Positions 8,776 to 17,087 of a stretch of 46,944 nt of DNA are shown here, one piece after another. A model generated the notes under the pieces. That model was not told where the DNA came from. It did no database searches and saw only the letters and a list, made by a program, of their open reading frames with translations. The position numbers and the translations under genes are program-made. Origin of the DNA: Acinetobacter sp. CFCC 10889 (GTDB taxonomy: Bacteria; Pseudomonadota; Gammaproteobacteria; Pseudomonadales; Moraxellaceae); the NCBI RefSeq assembly GCF_003268395.1, contig NZ_LQXQ01000239.1:1-46944 (forward strand), read 5' to 3'. Positions within the stretch are counted from its first letter, which is position 1. The number at the start of each line of letters is the position of its first letter.

Positions 8776-9299
8776 CCTCTTCTAACCATTTTATATTTTC
8801 AATAAATTTAAAAAAATCATTTATGTGTATGTGCAAAACTTTCTTATGTTGGCACGTTGGGTTCTGGCTGATGTTTCAGCACTAAGCACATCTTCATTTA
8901 AATTTTGGTCGTAACCTCCACAATGAATGATGAACACTTTAGAGAAGTTTCTGTGTCCTTATATCTTCAATATCGGGCTATATTGAAAAATATGCAAGGG
9001 GATTTTGAAAATATTTATGAAAACAATATGAAAAATGACAGTTTGTTACTTTAATTTCTAATTTAATGATTTATTTATCTTTTTTCCTTGATAATTTTAT
9101 ACTTTTCACACATCTATAAATCGCTCAAAAAGCATACTGCAATATTTTAAACTTTATGCTTCATATTCAAACAATCTGCTTTAAAGCATTTTTATCTACT
9201 GCAAAATTACATAATAATTCACATTTTCGATCATTGTAGCTTTATTTTTACTTAAGAATCTGTATCCTTGTTACGCTTTCTTGGGGGGAAGAGATTTTC
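8776..9299. other. Long AT-rich intergenic region; promoters only, no gene seen
   Basis: No open frame of interest. The left end is the hpf leader. At 8966-8987 there is a perfect inverted repeat, TTCAATAT-N6-ATATTGAA. The right end carries a purine-rich ribosome binding site (GGGGGGAAGAG) just before the Tsx-like gene. The region's length suggests a regulated promoter for that porin. Confidence 0.5.
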
Positions 9300-10034
9300 A
9301 TGAAACTGACACACTTTGCAACGATATGTACACTGGCTTCAACTGCAACTTTCGCACAAGCGAATCCTGTCGTTTGGCAGGATTTCAGCCTCACGGGGCT
9401 TTATGGTGAAAACTATGAAGTCGGTACTGAAGATCGTACAACAGTGACTGCTGAATATGCAGCAAAATTGAAATACTCTGATGTATTTTTCTTTTTAGAT
9501 CATCAACTTGATGGCAATGATGAACAAAGTACATATTTCGAGTTATCACCTCGTTTAAGTCTAGGCGAAGTTTCAGGTCAAAAACTTGCTTTTGGTCCAG
9601 TCAAAGATGTATTAATCTCAACGACTTGGGAACATAATGCAGGTTATGATCTCAACCAAGAATTCAACAACTTTATGTATGGTGTAGGTTTTGATCTTGC
9701 AATTCCTTATACACAGTTTGCAAGCGTAAACTTCTATAAAGTTGATAATGACAAACAAGATGATGACTATCAAATGACCGTTACTTACGGTGTGCCATTT
9801 AAACTCGGTTCAGAAGACTTTTTAGTCGATGGTTTCCTTGATTGGTCTACAGCAGAAGATGACCACGCAAGCGAGCTTAACTGGACAACACAGTGGAAAT
9901 GGAATGCAGGTAAACACATTTCTCCAAAAACTAAACTATATGTTGGTCTTGAGCATTCTGTTTGGAACAACAAATATGGCATCAAAGGCGCTGACCAAAA
10001 TGATGTCAGTGCCTTAGTGAAATATCATTTCTAA
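9300..10034 (+). CDS. Tsx/OmpK-like outer-membrane channel
   Basis: A 244-residue outer-membrane protein. The signal peptide MKLTHFATICTLASTATFAQA is followed by NPVVWQDFSLTGLYGENYEV. Alternating beta strands include YSDVFFFLDHQ, STYFELSPRLSLGE and WTTQWKWNAGKHISPKTKLYVGLEHSVWNNKYG, and the chain ends with a terminal Phe (VKYHF). Spacing and motifs fit the nucleoside-channel Tsx/OmpK family (12-strand barrel). The start is secured by GGGGGGAAGAG upstream and by the intact signal peptide. A clear terminator follows. The substrate, nucleosides or otherwise, is inferred from family only. Confidence 0.75.
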   Translation: MKLTHFATICTLASTATFAQANPVVWQDFSLTGLYGENYEVGTEDRTTVTAEYAAKLKYSDVFFFLDHQLDGNDEQSTYFELSPRLSLGEVSGQKLAFGPVKDVLISTTWEHNAGYDLNQEFNNFMYGVGFDLAIPYTQFASVNFYKVDNDKQDDDYQMTVTYGVPFKLGSEDFLVDGFLDWSTAEDDHASELNWTTQWKWNAGKHISPKTKLYVGLEHSVWNNKYGIKGADQNDVSALVKYHF

Positions 10035-10056
10035 GTCACTCAATACTTGATTTTGA

Positions 10057-10084
10057 AAGCAAGATTTCGGTCTTGCTTTTTTAT
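10057..10084 (+). terminator. Rho-independent terminator after the Tsx-like gene
   Basis: AAGCAAGA (10057-10064) pairs with TCTTGCTT (10071-10078) around TTTCGG, followed by a T run. Confidence 0.9.
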
Positions 10085-10137
10085 TTTTTAAAGCGTAAAA
10101 ATAATTCCATTCCTGAAATTTATACTGCTGATTTATT

Positions 10138-10653
10138 ATGAGTTTTCATATTCGCCCTGCTCAAGCTCAAGATATCATTCACATTATGCATATTTATAAT
10201 CGTGAAATTGAAAATGGCTTGGCGACATGGAATAACATCTCTAAAAGCTTAGAAGAATATCAGCAGTGGTTTGCCGATTTAGAAAAGAATAATTTTCCAT
10301 TGTTTGTCGCAGAAGAAGTTGCGACCCAACGTATTGCAGGCTATGCAGAATATTCTAGTTTTCGGAATTTTAATGGCTATAAGCATACCGTTGAACATGC
10401 AGTATATATTGATCCACAGTTTGCACGGCAAGGTTTAGGCAAAGCCTTATTGTTAACCTTAATTAAACATGCTCAACAACAGAAAATTCATGTCATGATT
10501 GCCGCGATTGACCATGAAAACAAGGGTTCTATTCATTTGCATGAACAACTTGGCTTTAAACATACAGGTTATATGCCGCAAGTTGGACAAAAATTTGGAC
10601 AATGGCGTGATCTTGTTCTCATGCAACTTTTGTTAGATCGTAAAATTCCATAG
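10138..10653 (+). CDS. GNAT N-acetyltransferase, phosphinothricin/methionine-sulfone acetyltransferase-like
   Basis: A 171-residue cytoplasmic acetyltransferase that uses acetyl-CoA. The Pat/MnaT subfamily pattern is visible: an N-terminal IRPAQAQDIIHIMHIYN, YNREIENGLATW, then IAGYAEYSSFRNFNGYKHTVEHAVYID. The acetyl-CoA pyrophosphate loop is RQGLGKALL, and NKGSIHLHEQLGFKHTGYMPQVGQKFGQW is typical of the family's C-terminus. Enzymes of this type acetylate small amino-acid analogues such as phosphinothricin or methionine sulfoximine; the native substrate here is not known. It appears monocistronic. Confidence 0.85.
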   Translation: MSFHIRPAQAQDIIHIMHIYNREIENGLATWNNISKSLEEYQQWFADLEKNNFPLFVAEEVATQRIAGYAEYSSFRNFNGYKHTVEHAVYIDPQFARQGLGKALLLTLIKHAQQQKIHVMIAAIDHENKGSIHLHEQLGFKHTGYMPQVGQKFGQWRDLVLMQLLLDRKIP

Positions 10654-10746
10654 ACTTAGAATTTATCGTCTTTTCAAATTTTGACAATGCGACATGCCTT
10701 ATTTTGCTATAAATAGCTTATATAAAATTTTCAATGTTGAATAAAA

Positions 10747-11487
10747 ATGCAAAAAGCACCAATCTTTTTCACTTTACTTTTTTCTACTTCTGCCCTCCAA
10801 CTTACACATGCTGAAGAATTTTCATTTGAACAAGAACTACAACAAGGCTGTGCAGCAGTAAAAAATGAAGCTGCTTTAGGCAAAAAGTTCTATGATCAAA
10901 AAAATTATAAAAAAGCCTTAAAACATTTTCAAACTCAAGCTGCTTGGACAGCTTTTTGTCTCAGCAATGCTGATGAAACCACCATCAAATTTTCTGAAAA
11001 TAATATCATCACTGCACAGAATAATGTTGCTCTAACCTATGCCAAACTCGGTCAACCAATGTGGGCAAGGGCATGGCTCATGATCAATAAAGATGAAAAA
11101 ACCAATCAATTCAATCTCAAAAACTTAGCTAAACCCAAAATTTCTCATGATTTATCAGGTGAATATGTCAGTTATGCAGGTTTTGGGGAATGGGATCATA
11201 TTTCAGTTAAACGCAGTAAAAATGGCTATGCCGTTGGTTATTCGGGTATTTATATGGGCATTCGTAGCTTAATTTATGGACCAAATATGGGAGAGTTTGA
11301 TACGACTTTTACTTTAAATCAAAAGCGTGCGCTGTATAAATATGAAGACTGCACTATTCAGCTTGATTTTAATACCAATCAAAATTTAGGAAATTATATT
11401 GAAGTGAAACAAGAGGATGGTAACTCTGGTTGTGGCTTTGGACATAATGTCAATGCGGGCGGTACATATTATAAAGTGGAGAGATGA
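10747..11487 (+). CDS. Exported hypothetical protein
   Basis: Function not recognised. The 246 residues begin with a signal peptide (MQKAPIFFTLLFSTSALQLTHA). A helical segment follows (about 25-125) with a TPR-like stretch, GKKFYDQKNYKKALKHFQTQAAW and NNVALTYAKLGQPMWARAWL. The C-terminal half is beta-rich (GEYVSYAGFGEWDHISVKRSKNGYAVGYSGIYMG) and could form a lipocalin- or avidin-like sheet. Cysteines at CAAV, AFCL, EDCT and SGCG might form disulfides in the periplasm. It stands alone on the + strand. Confidence 0.6.
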   Translation: MQKAPIFFTLLFSTSALQLTHAEEFSFEQELQQGCAAVKNEAALGKKFYDQKNYKKALKHFQTQAAWTAFCLSNADETTIKFSENNIITAQNNVALTYAKLGQPMWARAWLMINKDEKTNQFNLKNLAKPKISHDLSGEYVSYAGFGEWDHISVKRSKNGYAVGYSGIYMGIRSLIYGPNMGEFDTTFTLNQKRALYKYEDCTIQLDFNTNQNLGNYIEVKQEDGNSGCGFGHNVNAGGTYYKVER

Positions 11488-11570
11488 ATTTTAATTCATC
11501 AGTCTTTTACCTAGCCCCCTAAAATATGCTTTAATTACAATATAATAATTTAAAATTTTAGGGGATATAC

Positions 11571-12275
11571 ATGGCAAAGTTTTTAAATACCAGTGCTACG
11601 AATTTTTTCTTAGAAGAACTGATTAAGAATGCCAAAGAGCGTTTGATTTTAATTAGTCCATACTTGCGTTTAAATGATCGTATTAAAGAACTTTTAGAAG
11701 ATAAAAATCGTCTAAAAATTGATATTCGTATCGTCTATGGCAAGAGTGATTTACATCCTGACGAAATCAAATGGATGCAGAAATTAGACTATGTGCGTGT
11801 CAGCTTTTGTAAAAATCTCCATGCAAAATGTTATATGAATGAAGTAACCTGTATTATTACCAGTTTAAATTTATATGAATTTAGCCAAATTAATAATAAT
11901 GAAATGGGGATTTTAGTTAACAAAGATGATGATATGGATGTTTTTAAAGATGCTTATGAAGAAGCTCAACGTATTATCCGTATCAGTGATGAAGTGCGTA
12001 TTTCACTTGATGAAGTAAAAGCAGAAAAAGTAGAAGAACCAACTAGCATAAATACCTCAAATGAAGGAACAGGTAAATTAACTTCTTCCAAACTTGCAGC
12101 AAAACATAAAATTAAAACCAATGAACTTTTAGATAAATTTGTTGAGCTTGGTTTTCTGACATTGAATGAAAATGGTAAACATTATTTAACAGATCATGGT
12201 AAAACTATTGGTGGAGAATTTAGACCAAGCCAATATGGTGGATATTTCCTCTGGTCTGAAAATATGGAAATATAA
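11571..12275 (+). CDS. Phospholipase D-like (HKD) family protein
   Basis: A 234-residue protein with one PLD-type half-site. The segment LILISPYLRLNDRIKELL is followed by an HxK motif in LHAKCYMNE (about residues 82-90), then CIITSLNLYEFS, which supplies the Ser/Asn of the second motif element. Such single-motif proteins act as dimers and cleave phosphodiester bonds in lipids or nucleic acids. The C-terminal 80 residues (KLAAKHKIKTNELLDKFVELGFL, then HYLTDHGKTIGGEF) look like a winged-helix domain, suggesting nucleic-acid binding. SD GGGGA lies close upstream. Exact substrate unknown. Confidence 0.7.
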   Translation: MAKFLNTSATNFFLEELIKNAKERLILISPYLRLNDRIKELLEDKNRLKIDIRIVYGKSDLHPDEIKWMQKLDYVRVSFCKNLHAKCYMNEVTCIITSLNLYEFSQINNNEMGILVNKDDDMDVFKDAYEEAQRIIRISDEVRISLDEVKAEKVEEPTSINTSNEGTGKLTSSKLAAKHKIKTNELLDKFVELGFLTLNENGKHYLTDHGKTIGGEFRPSQYGGYFLWSENMEI

Positions 12276-12297
12276 AAAAAGCCCTTACGGGCTTTTT
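12276..12297. terminator. Bidirectional terminator between the PLD-like gene and parE
   Basis: AAAAAGCCC (12276-12284) pairs with GGGCTTTTT (12289-12297) around TTAC, with a U run available on both strands. It serves the two convergent genes. Confidence 0.9.
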
Positions 12298-12302
12298 AAA
12301 TT

Positions 12303-14183
12303 TTACACACCCAAATCAGCTAAATTACCTTTCTGTTCTAACCAATGCTTACGATCTGCAGAACGTTTTTTTGCAAGCAACTTATCCAACAAACCTGCAG
12401 TGAACTGACTATCATCTAAGTCTAACTGCACCAAACGGCGAGTATTCGGATCCATTGTCGTTTCACGAAGTTGACTTGCATTCATCTCACCCAAACCTTT
12501 AAATCGGGTGATTTGTGGATTCTTAGATTTCACTTTCTTTAAGATAGTTTCTAGCTCATCATCATCCAGTGCATAATGCACATCTTTAGCATCATCAATA
12601 CGGAATAATGGTGGCATTGCCACAAACAAGTGCCCTTCCTCGACCAAGTTCGGAAAATGCTTCACAAACAAAGCGCAAAGCAAAGTCGCAATATGCAAAC
12701 CATCCGAGTCAGCATCAGCAAGAATACAGATTTTGCCATAACGCAGTTCTGATAAATCATCACTGCCTGGATCTACCCCAATCGCAATCGCAATATCATG
12801 TACTTCTTGTGAAGCTAAAACCTCATCTGAAGACACTTCCCACGTATTTAAAATTTTGCCTCGAATCGGCATGATTGCTTGGAAATTTTTATCACGTGCT
12901 TGTTTCGCAGAACCACCCGCAGAGTCCCCTTCCACAATAAAAAGCTCTGATTCTTCAAGCGTATGCCCAACACAATCTGCCAATTTCCCGGGTAAAGCAG
13001 GTCCAGAAACGATCTTTTTACGTTCCACTTTCTTGGCAGCTTTTAAACGACGCCCTGCTTTAGCAATCGCCATTTCCGCCAGTTGCATCGCTGTTTCTGA
13101 GTTTTGATTGAGCCACAAAGTAAAGGCATCTTTGGCAATATTTAACACAATATTCGATGCTTCACGGCTCGACAGACGTTCTTTGGTTTGCCCAGAAAAT
13201 TGTGGTTCTTGTAATTTTAATGACAGAATATAATTTACCCCATCCCACACATCTTCAGCAGACAGCTTCATATTTCGTGGCAATAAATTACGCAACTCAC
13301 AAAATTCACGTAAAGCTTCTGTGATACCTGAACGTAAACCGTTAACGTGCGTACCACCTTGTGCTGTTGGAATCAAATTTACATAACTTTCTTGAATCTG
13401 TTCACCACCTTCAACATTCCAACAAATTGCAAACTCAGCACTTGCACGTTCTGCTTCACCATTTGCTACAAAAGCAGGATTTGGCAAAATGTCACGATCT
13501 TGCAATTCATCCATCAAATAGTCGACTAAACCATTTTCAAATTGCCATTGGATTTTTTCGTCATTGATTTGATCAACATAATTGATTTCTAAGCCTGCGG
13601 CTAATACAGCTTTGGCTTTTAAATTATGTTTTAAGGCTTTTAAAGCAAATTTTGGTGAATCAAAATATTTGGCTTCAGGCCAAAAATGCACAGTTGTTCC
13701 CGTTGCTCGTTTTGGCGCTTTGCCTGCTAAAACCTCAAGTGGTGCAACGGGTTCGCCATGTTCAAACGCCATTTTATAGAGATTGCCCTGACGCTGTACT
13801 TCGACTTCAACACGATCAGATAAAGCATTGACCACCGAAATCCCTACACCATGCAAACCACCTGAAAATTGGTAATTATCCGTGCTGAATTTACCACCAG
13901 CATGTAATTTGGTTAGGATAATTTCGATCCCGCTTTGTCCATATTCAGGGTGAATATCAACAGGCATCCCACGCCCATTGTCTTCAACCGACAACGAGCC
14001 ATCTTTATACACAGTAACTGTTATTTTATTGGCATGTCCTGCAAGTGCCTCATCGACAGCATTATCAATAACTTCTTGTGCCAAATGGTTTGGACGTGTG
14101 GTATCGGTATACATCCCCGGACGGCGGCGTACAGGATCTAAACCCGATAAAACTTCAAGAGATTGGGCTGTATATTGCGTCAC
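12303..14183 (-). CDS. parE: DNA topoisomerase IV subunit B
   Basis: The ATPase subunit of topoisomerase IV, which decatenates daughter chromosomes with ParC and is a quinolone/aminocoumarin-class target. The 626 residues are ParE-sized and lack the GyrB insertion. Motifs: GHKL ATPase QEVIDNAVDEAL with DNGRGMPVDIHP and GGLHGVGISVVNALS (N-terminal), QTKERLSSREA in the transducer, TOPRIM EGDSAGGSAKQARD, PIRGKILN and the DADSDG acidic cluster, then RFKGLGEMNASQLRETTMD. The gene lies downstream of yqiA on the same strand, a neighbourhood also seen in E. coli, though the 157-base gap suggests its own promoter. Confidence 0.97.
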   Translation of the reverse strand: MTQYTAQSLEVLSGLDPVRRRPGMYTDTTRPNHLAQEVIDNAVDEALAGHANKITVTVYKDGSLSVEDNGRGMPVDIHPEYGQSGIEIILTKLHAGGKFSTDNYQFSGGLHGVGISVVNALSDRVEVEVQRQGNLYKMAFEHGEPVAPLEVLAGKAPKRATGTTVHFWPEAKYFDSPKFALKALKHNLKAKAVLAAGLEINYVDQINDEKIQWQFENGLVDYLMDELQDRDILPNPAFVANGEAERASAEFAICWNVEGGEQIQESYVNLIPTAQGGTHVNGLRSGITEALREFCELRNLLPRNMKLSAEDVWDGVNYILSLKLQEPQFSGQTKERLSSREASNIVLNIAKDAFTLWLNQNSETAMQLAEMAIAKAGRRLKAAKKVERKKIVSGPALPGKLADCVGHTLEESELFIVEGDSAGGSAKQARDKNFQAIMPIRGKILNTWEVSSDEVLASQEVHDIAIAIGVDPGSDDLSELRYGKICILADADSDGLHIATLLCALFVKHFPNLVEEGHLFVAMPPLFRIDDAKDVHYALDDDELETILKKVKSKNPQITRFKGLGEMNASQLRETTMDPNTRRLVQLDLDDSQFTAGLLDKLLAKKRSADRKHWLEQKGNLADLGV

Positions 14184-14340
14184 GTTGCAAGTTTCCCTTT
14201 TTAAAATTTAACTAAAATTCAAGACATCTATTATAGGGCGTACAGTATCGCATTTTTAGAAAAAAAACAGCCTTGATCTTGATGTTAGTCTGTTAATGCG
14301 ACAGACAGTGACGTGATCAACTTTTTATTCAGTATTATTC

Positions 14341-14928
14341 TTAAAAAATTATTTTTTGATAGTACCCTTCTAAAAACGCCATCAACATCGGAATCTTTTC
14401 TGCAAAATTATCCATGGCATGATTACCCCGTGTTTCAGTGATCACAAAGGAAGATGGTGCATAAAATTGTTCTGCCTCACGATAATCAATGACTTCATCG
14501 CCTTGTTGCAATAACACCAGAAAATTTTCTGAATGCTGAAGTTTTTGTACTGCCATTTGTTCTAATGTTATCAACTGTGCATCATCTAAAGTCCATTGTG
14601 CATTTACAAAGTATGGCAATTGTTCTACACCAAAAAGTTTTCTAAACAGCACCCAAGGCTGCACAGCTGGATTGATGAGTACCGCAGGAATATTAAACTT
14701 TTCTGCCAATTGTGTAGCATAGAAACCACCTAAACTACTCCCCACCAACGCCACTTGATCCAATGATGTAATCATTTCCGAAAGCTGTTGTATCACTTCG
14801 TCAGGTCGACAATTTAAATCTGGCAAATGTACCTGACATTGGCTAATGTATTGACTATATTCATTAAGTTGTTGTCCTTTTATAGAGAGTGGACTGCTTT
14901 GAAAACCATGTAAATAAATAATATTCAT
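14341..14928 (-). CDS. yqiA: YqiA-type alpha/beta-hydrolase (esterase)
   Basis: A 195-residue small esterase of the YqiA/UPF0227 type. It shows IIYLHGFQSSPLSIKG, nucleophile elbow VGSSLGGFYA (Ser in GSSLGG), AVLINPAVQP, the acid region LLQQGDEVIDYREA and the catalytic His in GNHAMDNF. E. coli YqiA hydrolyses short acyl esters; the natural substrate is unknown. It is upstream of parE on the same strand, as in enterobacteria. The region beyond its start holds a perfect CRP-type palindrome shared with the divergent lipase. Confidence 0.85.
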   Translation of the reverse strand: MNIIYLHGFQSSPLSIKGQQLNEYSQYISQCQVHLPDLNCRPDEVIQQLSEMITSLDQVALVGSSLGGFYATQLAEKFNIPAVLINPAVQPWVLFRKLFGVEQLPYFVNAQWTLDDAQLITLEQMAVQKLQHSENFLVLLQQGDEVIDYREAEQFYAPSSFVITETRGNHAMDNFAEKIPMLMAFLEGYYQKIIF

Positions 14929-14971
14929 CTCAAACCATTTGCAAATTTCAAAAAGCTGATATAAGTTATAA

Positions 14972-14987
14972 TGTGATTCAAATCACA
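14972..14987. promoter_or_regulatory. Perfect CRP/Vfr-type binding palindrome
   Basis: TGTGA-TTCAAA-TCACA matches the CRP consensus TGTGA-N6-TCACA in all ten fixed bases. It lies 44 bases upstream of yqiA and 173 bases upstream of the divergent lipase gene, so either could be controlled. A near-perfect FNR-type box (TTGAT-CTAA-ATCAT, 15108-15121) lies closer to the lipase. Confidence 0.6.
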
Positions 14988-15159
14988 AAATGTTATAAAT
15001 TGTATAACACCATTAATTGTCAGACAAAAAAACAATATGCTGAAACTTGAAACAGTATGCTAGTTAGGTTTCAAGATGATTAATAGAATGACATAGGGAT
15101 ATAAGCCTTGATCTAAATCATTTTTTAATGTGTTTGGATCATATGGAGGATAACGAAAT

Positions 15160-16491
15160 ATGGCAAGTTTAACACCACTACACGAAACGTATTGTAAATG
15201 GGATCGCTCTCCACCAAGTCAGGCTGACGTATTAGAAGGTCTAGCTCAACTCGTCAGTACACCGCTCAATGGTGTCGTACAAGATCTCATTCAATCCTTA
15301 CAACGTGAAGTTTTACTCAGTGTTTTTGGTCTAAACAAACAAAAAGCCAAACGTTTTCAAGCACGTCCTTATGTCGAAAAAGTCTATCAATTTGGTTTTA
15401 ATTCATTACAAAACTATGGTCATTATTTTTTAGCACCTGGTTTACGTAAAGTGATTGAACATTTTCCAAAATTACATGATAAGCCTTTAACTCCAACATT
15501 AACTTTCTTGGTCAGCGCGCTCAATGGTGTACTTGGTGATTATTTGTTAGCAACACATAACCCTCTAGCATTATCGACTGTGCTATATGACCATTATGGT
15601 GCAGTTCAGCAAGGTGATTTGGCTGGACGTGTGGTAATTTTTTCACATGGTCTGTGTATGAATCATTTGGATTGGAGTAATCGTGGTAACGGTGGAATTG
15701 GTGAAAAACTACTTGCCCAACGTGATAACAACACGATGTTATACGTACATTACAACACAGGTCGTCGTATTTCTGCCAATGGTCGTTCTCTGTCAAATAT
15801 GTTAGAAGATTTAGTCAAACGTAATCCTCGTATTACCAGTATCGACTTGATCGGACATAGTATGGGTGGATTGGTTTCTCGTAGCGCATTGTTCTATGGT
15901 AAACAAAATCTGCACCAATGGATCCATATGGTTGAAAACTTGGTGTGCATTGGCTCACCTCATCATGGCGCAGTTTTGGAACGTTTTGGCTTTGCGTTGC
16001 AAGATAAAATCGGACATTTTCCACTGGTCAAATTGGTCAGTCATATTGTCAATATCCGCAGTAATGGAATTTTAGATTTACGTTTTGGTAGTGTTCGTGA
16101 CGATGATTGGGAACATAATACTGCTCGTATTGGTTTGATGGATGACAACCGTAAACCAGCTCCACTCCCATCTTATATCAACACTTATCTCATTGCAGGT
16201 ACACTTGAGTTTGAAAATCGCAAGAATCGTACACTCAAAGTCATCGGTGATTATTTAGTCAGTGTCAAAAGTGCTTTAGGTGAACATCCTAATCCAAAAT
16301 TCCAGTTAAAATTACCAGAAGCACATAAAGCTGTATTTTATGGTTTAAATCATTTTGAGTTGCAATATCATCCACATATTGCTGAGCAAATTGCTAAATG
16401 GTTCTATCCACATCATGATGAAATCGCTGAAGAACAAATTCGTAAATATCTGATCAAATTGGAAAGTATGCAAGGCATCGTGGAGACTTAA
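15160..16491 (+). CDS. Alpha/beta-hydrolase (PGAP1/lipase-like esterase)
   Basis: A 443-residue hydrolase. The oxyanion region is VVIFSHGLCMNHLDW (about 157-171). The nucleophile elbow is IDLIGHSMGGLVSRSALFYG (about 229-248), with CIGSPHHGAVLERFG shortly after, as in triacylglycerol lipases and PGAP1-like proteins. The C-terminal FYGLNHFELQYHP provides the catalytic His. There is no signal peptide, so it probably acts in the cytoplasm or on the inner face of the membrane. The start has a GGAGGA ribosome binding site at 15145-15150. Substrate is unknown, possibly lipid or storage esters. Confidence 0.75.
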   Translation: MASLTPLHETYCKWDRSPPSQADVLEGLAQLVSTPLNGVVQDLIQSLQREVLLSVFGLNKQKAKRFQARPYVEKVYQFGFNSLQNYGHYFLAPGLRKVIEHFPKLHDKPLTPTLTFLVSALNGVLGDYLLATHNPLALSTVLYDHYGAVQQGDLAGRVVIFSHGLCMNHLDWSNRGNGGIGEKLLAQRDNNTMLYVHYNTGRRISANGRSLSNMLEDLVKRNPRITSIDLIGHSMGGLVSRSALFYGKQNLHQWIHMVENLVCIGSPHHGAVLERFGFALQDKIGHFPLVKLVSHIVNIRSNGILDLRFGSVRDDDWEHNTARIGLMDDNRKPAPLPSYINTYLIAGTLEFENRKNRTLKVIGDYLVSVKSALGEHPNPKFQLKLPEAHKAVFYGLNHFELQYHPHIAEQIAKWFYPHHDEIAEEQIRKYLIKLESMQGIVET

Positions 16492-16523
16492 GTCGAGATT
16501 CCATCACATTTAAATACTCAAAA

Positions 16524-16547
16524 AATGCCAACATTCATGTTGGCATT
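16524..16547 (-). terminator. Rho-independent terminator of the gshA-dsbB unit
   Basis: AATGCCAACA (16524-16533) pairs with TGTTGGCATT (16538-16547). Read leftward it runs into T residues, just past the dsbB stop. It may also serve the convergent lipase gene. Confidence 0.8.
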
Positions 16548-16554
16548 GTTATAT

Positions 16555-17055
16555 TTAAGCAGGATATTTCCTAAATAATTGCCATAGACTGATCAATGCC
16601 AATACACTAAAGAATGTCAGAGACCACACCGGTAATGACTGTCCCAAGAATGTCCAATCAATCATGGCACATTCACCTGAACCTTTCAGGACATTTTCAA
16701 AAACTGATTTTAATGGCAAGGTATCCACCCAATAGTCCAACCCCGGACCACAACTCGGCACTTGGTCAGGGGGTAGGTTTTGCAACCATACATGACGCCC
16801 TGCGATTGCAACTGACCATCCAATCGAAACCAAACCTAAAAAAGCATAGAAACGTTTAAAAGCATTGGTTTTGGGATGATGTAACAATGCAATCAGGGAA
16901 ATAAAACCCAATCCAATCAAGCCAATACGCTGAAATACACACAAAGGGCAAGGATCTAAACTTTGTACGTGTTCCAAATACAACGCAAATGCCATTCCTA
17001 TGACACTTGCTAAAAATAAAAGACCACTAATGATGCGATAACTCTGCCATTGCAT
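16555..17055 (-). CDS. dsbB: Disulfide bond formation protein B
   Basis: An inner-membrane quinone reductase that re-oxidises periplasmic DsbA. Four hydrophobic helices are visible. The periplasmic redox pairs are Cys36-Cys39 in DPCPLC before VFQRIGL, and the cysteines in PSCGPGLDYW and GECAMIDW. An in-frame ATG at 17091 overlaps the gshA stop (ATGA), but the ATG at 17055 has AGAGGA six bases upstream and starts directly at the first helix (MQWQSYRIISG), so I prefer 166 residues. It follows gshA on the same strand. Confidence 0.92.
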   Translation of the reverse strand: MQWQSYRIISGLLFLASVIGMAFALYLEHVQSLDPCPLCVFQRIGLIGLGFISLIALLHHPKTNAFKRFYAFLGLVSIGWSVAIAGRHVWLQNLPPDQVPSCGPGLDYWVDTLPLKSVFENVLKGSGECAMIDWTFLGQSLPVWSLTFFSVLALISLWQLFRKYPA

Positions 17056-17087
17056 GGCTGTTCCTCTAATTTTTTGATGTGGTGATA

